Assembly (NCBI GenBank): GCA_004347925.1
Contig: QNVD01000272.1
Location: 1 to 6,564 of the forward strand
Reading direction: 5' to 3'
DNA: 6,564 nt
From: Hadesarchaea archaeon
GTDB taxonomy: Archaea > Hadarchaeota > Hadarchaeia > Hadarchaeales > WYZ-LMO6
Made by a program: the position numbers and the translations under genes. The notes below the pieces were generated by a model. That model saw only the letters and a list, made by a program, of their open reading frames with translations, was not told the origin of the DNA and searched no databases. Below, in pieces: positions 1 through 4,864 of the stretch (position 1 is the stretch's first letter; every line of letters starts with the position of its first letter).

Positions 1-103
1 AGCCCCTCCCTATCCTCTCTATCCTCCCCCCCCTCACCTCCAGGTAGCCCTCCACCAGCTCCAGCTCCTCCCCCTCTAGGATCCTGGCCCCCGAGATCCT
101 CAT
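1..103 (-). CDS. Amidohydrolase-family protein, N-terminal fragment
   Basis: The first 34 codons of a minus-strand gene are visible, from an ATG at 103 to the window edge. The peptide begins MRISGARILEGEELE and goes on to a YLEVRGGRIERIG segment. This is the usual opening of metal-dependent amidohydrolases (dihydroorotase, imidazolonepropionase and deaminase-like proteins), whose N-terminal residues form part of a small beta-sandwich before the TIM barrel. The pattern is two short strands followed by a G-G/D-R-I-x-x-I-G turn. The metal-binding HxH motif would lie beyond the edge, so the substrate cannot be predicted. A purine-rich GGGAGGGCGGTGG stretch lies just upstream of the ATG and could serve as a ribosome binding site. 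The gene is divergent from the DUF488 gene. Family assignment is fairly likely but rests on only 34 residues. Confidence 0.62.
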   Translation of the reverse strand, partial: MRISGARILEGEELELVEGYLEVRGGRIERIGRG

Positions 104-121
104 CCCACCGCCCTCCCCCCC

Positions 122-127
122 TTAAAT
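122..127 (+). promoter_or_regulatory. TATA-like box for the DUF488 gene
   Basis: TTAAAT stands in a very GC-rich, C-tract background. Its centre is about 26.5 nt upstream of the GTG at 151, the same spacing seen for the other promoters in this window. Read on the minus strand it is ATTTAA, only about 21 nt from the amidohydrolase ATG, which is rather close for that gene. Confidence 0.5.
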
Positions 128-139
128 CCCTTCCCCCCG

Positions 140-146
140 ATAATAA
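140..146. promoter_or_regulatory. Second AT-rich box in the divergent intergenic region
   Basis: ATAATAA. On the minus strand (TTATTAT) it lies about 40 nt upstream of the amidohydrolase ATG, which would leave a short leader containing the GGGAGGG ribosome-binding-like stretch. On the plus strand it lies 29 nt upstream of an internal in-frame ATG (172) of the DUF488 gene. The direction of use cannot be decided from the sequence. Confidence 0.4.
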
Positions 147-150
147 CCCG

Positions 151-549
151 GTGGTTGGGAAGAAGGTCTGGATGGTGGGCTACGGGGACAAGACCCTCCC
201 CCAGCTCGTGGAACTCCTCCGCCGGTCCGGGGTGAAGAGGCTGGTGGACATAAGGGCCTTCCCCACCTCCAAGAGGGAGGAGTTCAGGAAGGAGGAGCTG
301 GAGAAACACCTTCCCCGCCACGGGCTCTCCTACCTCCACCTCCCCGAGCTCGGGGGGTACCGGAAAGGAGGGTACCGGAAGTTCATGCTCACGGAGGAGT
401 TCTCCCGCGGGATGGAGAGGCTGGAGGAGCTCGCGGGGAGGGAGAGGGTTTGCGTGATGTGCGTGGAGCCCCTTCCCTCCCTCTGCCACCGGCGCTTCGT
501 GGCGGAGGAGCTGAGGAGGAGGGGCTGGACGGTGGTGGAGCTGGGGTAG
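151..549 (+). CDS. DUF488 family protein
   Basis: The 132-residue protein matches the DUF488 family (Pfam PF04343) along its whole length. Visible family features are an N-terminal VWMVGYGDKT strand-turn (usually YTIGYG/IGHS), LVDIRAFPTSKREEF (the LVDVR.FP.S motif), YLHLPELGGYR, and a C-terminal VCVMCVEPLPSLCHRRFVAEEL corresponding to the conserved C-x-E...CHR signature. Two cysteines and a histidine sit in that last motif and may form a catalytic or metal site. The biochemical role of the family is not established, and no function is claimed here. The GTG at 151 was chosen because it keeps the complete first beta strand and has a TATA-like box 26 nt upstream. An in-frame ATG at 172 would remove that strand's first residues. 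The gene ends 33 nt before the radical SAM gene, which appears to have its own promoter. Confidence 0.85.
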   Translation: MVGKKVWMVGYGDKTLPQLVELLRRSGVKRLVDIRAFPTSKREEFRKEELEKHLPRHGLSYLHLPELGGYRKGGYRKFMLTEEFSRGMERLEELAGRERVCVMCVEPLPSLCHRRFVAEELRRRGWTVVELG

Positions 550-552
550 CCC

Positions 553-558
553 TTTATA
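553..558 (+). promoter_or_regulatory. TATA-like box for the radical SAM-tsr3 unit
   Basis: TTTATA, inside CCTTTATAGG just after the DUF488 stop codon, is centred about 27 nt upstream of the ATG at 583. A GGTGGTTA stretch at 572-579 also resembles an archaeal Shine-Dalgarno sequence, so either leaderless or leadered translation is possible. Confidence 0.55.
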
Positions 559-582
559 GGGGACGGGGGGCGGTGGTTAAGG

Positions 583-1602
583 ATGAGGCCCCGCTTCGTG
601 GACTGGGCGATAACCTCCAGGTGCAACCTGAGGTGCGGCCACTGCCTGGCGGAGAGGGAGGGGGAGCTGCCTCCCGAGCTCCTCCCCCGTCTGGCGGGTG
701 AGGTGGTGGACCTGGGTCCCGACTGGGTGATCCTGGAGGGGGGGGAGCCCCTGCTCAGGGAGGATCTCCCCCGGCTGCTGGGGGAGATGGAGAACCTGGA
801 CCTTTACCTCATCACCAACGGCTCCGTGCTGAACGGGAGGCTGGCCGGGGAGCTGGCGGAGAGGGGGGTGAGGGTGGTCTTCTCCCTGGATGGGGTGAGC
901 AGGGAGGTCTACGAGGGGACGAAGGAGGGGGCCAGCTTCCAGGCCCTCAGGAGGGGGGTGGAGGAGGCCAGGAGGGAGGGGATCTTCCACGGGGTGACCG
1001 TGGTCCTCTCCAGGAGGAACCTGCACCAGCTGGAGGGGATGATAGAGTTCGTTCAGAGGGAGGGGGGGAGGTTCGTGACCTTCATACCCCTGCAGGCCAG
1101 GGAGGGAGGGGTGGATCCCTACTACCGGGCCTACGGTCTCTCCCCCTCCGAGCACCTCCAGGCCCTGAGGAGGATCTACGGCCGGGACTGGGGGGTGGAG
1201 GTCTACTACGACGCCCCCTTCCTGTGGGCCTTCGCGGAGAGGGAGGGGATCTCCCTTCCGGGGGGCAGGAGCGGGATAACCATCCCGGAGGTGAGGGGGT
1301 GCGCCTGCGGATCCACCCTCTACCTCGCCGCCGACGGCAGGGTCCTCCCCTGCATGTTCTCCCCCTCCCCGCTGGTCCTCTCCCGCTACCCCCAGCGGAG
1401 CCTGAGGGAGGCCTGGGAGGGGATCAGGGGCTCCGAGCTCATCCGCAGGTTCAAATCCAGGGAGGGGAGGGAGCCCCCCTGCTCCTCCTGCCCCCACTTC
1501 TCCCACTGCTTCGGGTGCATGGCCAGGGTGATGAGGGTGCAGGGCAGGCTCTCGGCCCCGGATCCCGAGTGCCCCTTCGGGCAGGCAAAGGTTCCCGGAT
1601 GA
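583..1602 (+). CDS. Radical SAM protein with SPASM-type C-terminal cysteines
   Basis: The 339-residue protein begins with FVDWAITSRCNLRCGHC, the CxxxCxxC motif (C14, C18, C21) that binds the SAM-cleaving 4Fe-4S cluster. The GGEP motif (residues 53-56), LITNGS (76-81) and FSLDG (100-104) complete a standard radical SAM barrel. The C-terminal part has further cysteines: C240/C242, then C257 in DGRVLPC, then C300 and C303 (CxxC), C309, C312 and C330 (DPECPFG). This is a SPASM/twitch-like pattern that holds one or two auxiliary clusters, as in PqqE, AhbC/AhbD, NirJ and peptide-maturing enzymes. The substrate cannot be told from sequence. No short precursor-peptide gene is visible nearby, and no haem-pathway gene lies in the window. 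The stop codon overlaps the tsr3 start (ATGA), so translation of the two is likely coupled. Radical SAM membership is very secure; the exact subfamily is not. Confidence 0.92.
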   Translation: MRPRFVDWAITSRCNLRCGHCLAEREGELPPELLPRLAGEVVDLGPDWVILEGGEPLLREDLPRLLGEMENLDLYLITNGSVLNGRLAGELAERGVRVVFSLDGVSREVYEGTKEGASFQALRRGVEEARREGIFHGVTVVLSRRNLHQLEGMIEFVQREGGRFVTFIPLQAREGGVDPYYRAYGLSPSEHLQALRRIYGRDWGVEVYYDAPFLWAFAEREGISLPGGRSGITIPEVRGCACGSTLYLAADGRVLPCMFSPSPLVLSRYPQRSLREAWEGIRGSELIRRFKSREGREPPCSSCPHFSHCFGCMARVMRVQGRLSAPDPECPFGQAKVPG

Positions 1603-2129
1603 GGATAGTGGTCTACGACGCGGGGCAGTGCGATCCCAGGAGGTGCACGGCCAGACGTCTGGGGAGGTTCGGGAAGGTGGAGCTGGTCCACAGCCTGAGG
1701 GAGCTGCCCAGGGGGGCGGTCCTGCTGGACCCCAGGGCCGAGAAGGCCCTTTCCAGGGAGGACGGGGAGGCGGCGGAGAGGAGGGGGCTGGTGGCCCTGG
1801 ACTGCTCCTGGAAGCGCCTGGGGGAGCTCTCCTTCCCGAGGGGGCTGATCCCCAGGGCGCTCCCCTACCTGGTGGCGGCCAACCCCACCCACTACGGGAG
1901 GCCCACCACCCTGAGCACGGCCGAGGCCCTCTCGGCGGCCCTCTTCATCCTGGGGCACCGGGAGGAGGCCAGGGAGATGCTGAGGCCCTTCAAGTGGGGA
2001 CCCTCCTTCCTGGAGCTCAACCTCCGGAGGCTGGAGGAGTACGCGGGGGCGGCCGACAGCGGGGAGGTGCTGAGGATTCAGAGGAGGTTCCTGCCGGAGG
2101 CTACCTCCACCTCCTCCGGGGGTACCTGA
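1599..2129 (+). CDS. tsr3: Tsr3, small-subunit rRNA aminocarboxypropyltransferase
   Basis: The 176-residue protein matches Tsr3 (old name DUF367) from end to end. Tsr3 transfers the 3-amino-3-carboxypropyl group of SAM to a hypermodified uridine/pseudouridine of small-subunit rRNA (m1acp3-psi1191 in yeast) and has a SPOUT-like fold. Signatures are CDPRRCTARRLG (11-22), VLLDPRAEKALS (41-52), VALDCSW (65-71), RALPYLVAANPTHYGRP (86-102), LSTAEAL (105-111) and FKWGPSFLELN (131-141). The ATG at 1599 overlaps the radical SAM stop in an ATGA junction and matches the usual family start. A much longer in-frame extension exists upstream, but it lies wholly inside the radical SAM gene and is not protein-like. 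The last 15 or so residues (after IQRRF) are Ser/Thr/Gly-rich. They are encoded partly in DNA shared, on the opposite strand, with the 3' end of the PIN-PilT ATPase gene. Confidence 0.93.
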   Translation: MRIVVYDAGQCDPRRCTARRLGRFGKVELVHSLRELPRGAVLLDPRAEKALSREDGEAAERRGLVALDCSWKRLGELSFPRGLIPRALPYLVAANPTHYGRPTTLSTAEALSAALFILGHREEAREMLRPFKWGPSFLELNLRRLEEYAGAADSGEVLRIQRRFLPEATSTSSGGT

Positions 2130-3483
2130 AGGGGGGGCTCTCCCTCCGGTGGGAGCCCAGCTCCCTGAGGTCGCTCACCACCACCTGCTCCCCGAAGGTG
2201 TAGATCTCGTAGACGGGCTCCTCCGTCTCGAAGTCCAGCACCTCCACCACGGGCCTGGCCAGATCCTCGTCCCTCATCCCGCAGGGCACCTTGATGGAGG
2301 ACCGCAGGGAGTAGACCTGCGAGATCTCCCCCTCCTTGATGAAGATGACGGTGTCCACGATCATGGGGATCATCCCCAGCTCCACCCTCCCTATGAGGCG
2401 CTGGATGGCGTCTATGGCCCTGGTGGAGTGCACCACCCCCACCATCCCCACCCCCGCCAGCCTCATGTCCGTGAAGATCTGGAAGTCGGAGGTCTTCCTC
2501 AGCTCGTCGTAGATGGTGTAGTCGGGCCTGACCAGCAGGAGGATGTCGGCGGTCTTCTCCATGTCCCCCTCCAGCGAGGTGTACTGGGTGATCTCGTCCC
2601 CCACCTGGAGGTCCCTGGGGGACTCCATGGTTTTCACGATCTTGTGGGAGGAGCGGTAGAACTCCGCCAGGGCCTGGGCGAAGGTGCTCTTGCCCGCTCC
2701 CGGAGGCCCGGCTATCAGGATGCCCTCCGCGCTGCTCTTCAGCCTCTCCTTGAGCTTGCTGGAGAGCTTGTAGTCCTCCAGCCTGACCTTCGCCACCGGC
2801 CTGACGGCCGTGATCTCGAAGCCGTCGCTGAAGGGCGGGCGGGCTATGGCTATCCTGTACTCCCTGTACTGGATCACCGTGGCCCCCTTTCTCTCTATCT
2901 CCACGAAGCACTCCGGGTCCCTCTTGGAGAGCTCCACGATCTCCTGGGCCATTTCCCTGAGCTCCCCCTCGGTGAGCGGCTTCTCGCCCAGGAACTGCAC
3001 CCTCAGCCTCCCCGGCCTCCCCACCTTGGCCAGCGGCCTCACCCTGGCCTTCAGGTGCACGGACATGGTGTCCGGACCGAAGTACTCCAGCAGCCTGGGC
3101 CTCCTCCCCTCCAGCGTGGGGGAGAGGAGCTCCACCCTCACCCCCTCGATCTTCGCCAGCTCCGCCGTCACGGGGTCGCTGGTGAGGAGGACGGAGTCCG
3201 TCATCCTGCTGGCCTCCCTCAGGTACCGGCTCAGGCCCCCCTCCTCCGGCACCCCGTGCTCCCCCCAGAAGCTGATTCTGATCCTCCCCTCCTCCGAGAG
3301 GGCCTTGAGGCGGGAGAGCTCCGCCAGGCCCACCAGCCCCGAGTCCCTCCCCTCCCTGGCCTGGCTCTCGAAGTAGTCCAGGAGGGGGTTGGGCACCACC
3401 ACCTCGCAGTCCCCCTCCCTCTCCACCCTCTCCCTCAGCATCCCGTTGAGGACCACGGTTTCGTCCGGCAGGTACTTCCTCAT
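2101..3483 (-). CDS. PIN-PilT-type archaeal ATPase (COG1855-like), without the C-terminal KH region
   Basis: The 460-residue protein has an N-terminal PIN-like domain (about 1-120), a middle region (DTMSVHLKARVRPLAKVGRPG, about 138-230) and a PilT/VirB11-like ATPase (about 230-440). The ATPase looks intact: Walker A GPPGAGKST (259-267), KTMESPRDLQVGDEITQYT (284-302), ILLLVRPDYTIYDELRK (314-330), RLAGVGMVGVVHST (341-354) and RVELGMIPMIVDTVIFI (366-382). Archaeal members as I recall them are around 600 residues and carry a KH-type RNA-binding domain after the ATPase. Here the chain stops soon after EIYTFGEQVVV, with an Arg-rich tail ending RYPRRRWR. In the PIN part, D7 and D103 (TSD) remain, but two expected acids appear replaced (Y37, S85). 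The role of the family is unclear; an RNA-linked ATPase is inferred. The start at 3483 has an AT-rich box 27 nt upstream. Confidence 0.9.
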   Translation of the reverse strand: MRKYLPDETVVLNGMLRERVEREGDCEVVVPNPLLDYFESQAREGRDSGLVGLAELSRLKALSEEGRIRISFWGEHGVPEEGGLSRYLREASRMTDSVLLTSDPVTAELAKIEGVRVELLSPTLEGRRPRLLEYFGPDTMSVHLKARVRPLAKVGRPGRLRVQFLGEKPLTEGELREMAQEIVELSKRDPECFVEIERKGATVIQYREYRIAIARPPFSDGFEITAVRPVAKVRLEDYKLSSKLKERLKSSAEGILIAGPPGAGKSTFAQALAEFYRSSHKIVKTMESPRDLQVGDEITQYTSLEGDMEKTADILLLVRPDYTIYDELRKTSDFQIFTDMRLAGVGMVGVVHSTRAIDAIQRLIGRVELGMIPMIVDTVIFIKEGEISQVYSLRSSIKVPCGMRDEDLARPVVEVLDFETEEPVYEIYTFGEQVVVSDLRELGSHRRESPPFRYPRRRWR

Positions 3484-3506
3484 GTCACTGCTCTTCTCCG
3501 GTAAGG

Positions 3507-3513
3507 ATTAAAA
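3507..3513. promoter_or_regulatory. AT-rich box shared by two divergent genes
   Basis: ATTAAAA, centred at 3510, is the only AT-rich element in the 52-nt gap. It is 26 nt from the secG ATG (3536) and 27 nt from the ATPase ATG (3483). That is the spacing expected between an archaeal TATA box and a leaderless start in either direction. A plus-strand GGTGGAGG stretch follows directly and might help secG translation. Confidence 0.55.
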
Positions 3514-3535
3514 GGTGGAGGGGGAAGAAGGGGCG

Positions 3536-3691
3536 ATGCGCAGGAGGGAAGAGAGGCTGCCGCCCAGCGGTGCGGGCCTGATGAGGTACTTCTCCGAGGA
3601 GGGCTCGGGGATAAAGGTTTCCCCCAAAGCGGTGGTGGGCTTCTCCGTGGGCTCCATCCTCCTGGTCTTCCTGCTCCACCTGATGGCCTGA
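3536..3691 (+). CDS. secG: Preprotein translocase subunit SecG (Sec61-beta)
   Basis: This small gene codes for 51 residues. It begins MRRREERLPPSGAGLMRYF and continues SEEGSGIKVSPKAVVGFSVG before one hydrophobic segment (about 33-50, ending FLLHLMA). The order is typical of archaeal Sec61-beta: a basic cytosolic N-terminus, the LPPSGAGLxRYF and EExxGIKxSPxxVV motifs, then a single C-terminal transmembrane helix. The subunit sits beside SecY and SecE in the protein-conducting channel of the cytoplasmic membrane. The length is normal for the family. The ATG at 3536 gives the standard N-terminus and lies 26 nt from the AT-rich box. The gene is divergent from the PIN-PilT ATPase gene and convergent with htpX, whose stop codon starts only 4 nt after the secG stop ends. 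Confidence 0.93.
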   Translation: MRRREERLPPSGAGLMRYFSEEGSGIKVSPKAVVGFSVGSILLVFLLHLMA

Positions 3692-3694
3692 GCC

Positions 3695-4555
3695 TCACTT
3701 CCCGGCCAGGGCCTCCAGCCTCTGGATCCTCTTCTCGGTGGAGGGATGGGTGGAGAAGAGCTCCAGCAGGGAGCTTCCCCTGAAGGGGTTGACGATGAAG
3801 AGGTTGGAGGTGGAGGGGTTGCCGTGGGTCATCCTCTCGGAGCGGGAGTACTCCTCCAGCCTCCTCAGGGCGCTGGCCAGGGCCAGGGGCTTGCCCGAGA
3901 TCCTGGCCCCCTCCTCGTCCGCCCCGTACTCCCTGGTCCTGGACACGGCCAGCCTTATCATGAGCGCCGCCAGGGGAACCAGGATGAGGGCCAGCAGGAG
4001 GAGGAGGGTGCTGGACCCGCTCCTCCTGTCTCCTCCCCCGTAGAAGAGCTGGAGCCTGCCCACCAGGGCCAGGTAGGAGATGGCCCCGGCCACGATGGCG
4101 GCCAGGGTGCTCACCAGCATGTCGCGGTTCTTGATGTGGGCCAGCTCGTGCCCTATCACCCCCTCCAGCTCCTCCTCCCTCAGCACCTCCATGGCCCCCC
4201 TGGTCACCGCCACCACCGCGTTCCTGGGGTTCCGGCCGGTGGCGAAGGCGTTGGGGACGTCCAGGGGAACCACCGCCACCCTCGGCCTGGGTAGCCCCGC
4301 CCTCTCCGAAAGGCGGGCGACGATGCGGTGGAGAACGGGTTGCTCCTCCTCGCTCACCACCTTGGCCCGGTACATCCTGAGCACCCACCTGTCCGCGTAG
4401 AAGAACATGATCAGGTTCATCAGCATGGCCAGCACGAAGGCCCCCGTGAGGGTGGGAAGGAAGGGGAGGCCTGCCACGTAGGCCAGGGCGTACCCCACGG
4501 CCAGCAGGAGCCCGGTCATGGCTCCCAGCAGCAGGGTGGTCCGGAGAACCCACAT
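3695..4555 (-). CDS. htpX: HtpX-type membrane zinc metalloprotease
   Basis: The 286-residue M48-family protease starts MWVLRTTLLLGAMTGLLLAV, the usual HtpX beginning. Two N-terminal hydrophobic segments (about 4-26 and 32-52) are followed by LPRPRVAVVP and NAFATGRNPRNAVVAVT (102-118). The zinc site is GHELAHIKNRD (135-145; ligands H136 and H140, catalytic E137), with a third ligand, E209, in REYGADE. Two more hydrophobic segments (about 148-168 and 183-204) flank a Gly/Arg/Ser-rich loop. Known members degrade misfolded membrane proteins with the active site facing the cytosol. The ATG at 4555 is chosen over an upstream in-frame ATG at 4729 because it fits family N-termini and has a TATA-like box 29 nt upstream. 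The longer frame would run through that promoter and add a Pro/Arg-rich leader unlike HtpX. Confidence 0.93.
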   Translation of the reverse strand: MWVLRTTLLLGAMTGLLLAVGYALAYVAGLPFLPTLTGAFVLAMLMNLIMFFYADRWVLRMYRAKVVSEEEQPVLHRIVARLSERAGLPRPRVAVVPLDVPNAFATGRNPRNAVVAVTRGAMEVLREEELEGVIGHELAHIKNRDMLVSTLAAIVAGAISYLALVGRLQLFYGGGDRRSGSSTLLLLLALILVPLAALMIRLAVSRTREYGADEEGARISGKPLALASALRRLEEYSRSERMTHGNPSTSNLFIVNPFRGSSLLELFSTHPSTEKRIQRLEALAGK

Positions 4556-4580
4556 CAAAAGAAGGGGGAGGGAAGGCCCC

Positions 4581-4587
4581 TTATAAA
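4581..4587 (-). promoter_or_regulatory. TATA-like box for htpX
   Basis: On the minus strand this reads TTTATAA within CCTTTATAAGG, centred 29 nt upstream of the htpX ATG at 4555. No ribosome-binding-like sequence lies just before the ATG (CCCTTCTTTTG precedes it), so a leaderless transcript is likely. The box also argues against the longer start at 4729. Confidence 0.65.
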
Positions 4588-4628
4588 GGTATCGAGGGGG
4601 CGAGGGAGGAGGGACAAAGGGCGGGTTT

Positions 4629-4650
4629 TCTCCCCCTCTGGGGAAGGAGA
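4629..4650. repeat. Imperfect hairpin in intergenic region
   Basis: TCTCC (4629-4633) pairs with GGAGA (4646-4650). Inside, CCC pairs with GGG around a TCT loop, with an AA bulge on the 3' side. No T-run follows on either strand, so it does not look like an intrinsic terminator. It could be a regulator site, an RNA structure, or chance in such biased sequence. Confidence 0.35.
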
Positions 4651-4768
4651 GGTTCCTTTCCGTCCGCCTGGAGGGTTTGGGGGCGGGAACGCTCCCTTCT
4701 TTTCTCCCTTCCCCTCTCGTTGACTCCACTTCCCGGCATCAATACCTTTTTCCCCCTCTTTCCCCCCA

Positions 4769-4810
4769 GGGAGCCCCTTCCCCTTCCCTGAGGCGGGAAA
4801 AGGGTCTCCC
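4769..4810. repeat. Imperfect inverted repeat upstream of the MBL-fold gene
   Basis: The left arm GGGAGCCCCTTCCCCTTCCC and right arm GGGAAAAGGGTCTCCC can pair as GGGAG/CTCCC, CCCTT/AAGGG and CCC/GGG around a short TGAGGC loop, with a mismatch and an internal loop. It ends about 26 nt before the TATA-like box of the downstream gene, so it could act as an operator. This is uncertain given the low-complexity background. Confidence 0.35.
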
Positions 4811-4835
4811 CGGGTTTCGGTCCGCGGGAGGGTCG

Positions 4836-4842
4836 TTAAATA
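4836..4842 (+). promoter_or_regulatory. TATA-like box for the MBL-fold gene
   Basis: TTAAATA is centred 26 nt upstream of the ATG at 4865. A GGAGGGTGGGG stretch lies directly before the ATG, so a ribosome binding site cannot be excluded, although the spacing suits a leaderless start. Confidence 0.6.
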
Positions 4843-4864
4843 CCCCACCGGCGGAGGGTGGGGG

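Larger units (their letters stand above)
4556..4864. other. Intergenic region between htpX and the MBL-fold gene
   Basis: These 309 nt separate two divergent genes and hold a TATA-like box near each end. Between the boxes the plus strand is strongly purine-rich at first (about 4561-4620), then carries pure pyrimidine runs at 4692-4718 (27 nt) and 4745-4767 (23 nt). It also holds two imperfect inverted repeats. I see no convincing coding sequence, tRNA, or C/D-box motifs. Open frames crossing it give low-complexity Gly/Pro/Lys-rich peptides. Confidence 0.7.

Noticed and set aside
577..1506. Open frame of 309 codons on the minus strand, antisense to the radical SAM gene
   Set aside because: Low-complexity Gly/Pro/Glu/His composition with no motifs, while the plus frame has all radical SAM signatures.
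1224..1598. 125-codon N-terminal extension of Tsr3
   Set aside because: It lies wholly within the radical SAM gene in another frame and is low-complexity. The ATG at 1599 gives the normal Tsr3 length.
2149..3504. Open frame of 451 codons on the plus strand, antisense to the PIN-PilT ATPase
   Set aside because: The translation is Pro/His/Gly/Leu-rich with no family resemblance. It arises because GC-rich codons leave few stops on the opposite strand, while the minus frame matches a known protein throughout.
3480..4553. Open frame of 357 codons on the minus strand, in a different frame from htpX and spanning secG
   Set aside because: Gly/Arg/Pro-rich shadow. The correct frame contains HELAH and the HtpX membrane segments.
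4629..4650. Hairpin considered as a transcription terminator
   Set aside because: It lies upstream of both neighbouring genes, which are divergent, and no T-run follows on either strand.
4556..4729. 58-codon N-terminal extension of HtpX from an upstream ATG
   Set aside because: The extension is Pro/Arg/Gly-rich, unlike HtpX, and runs through the TATA-like box at 4581-4587. The ATG at 4555 gives the standard N-terminus.
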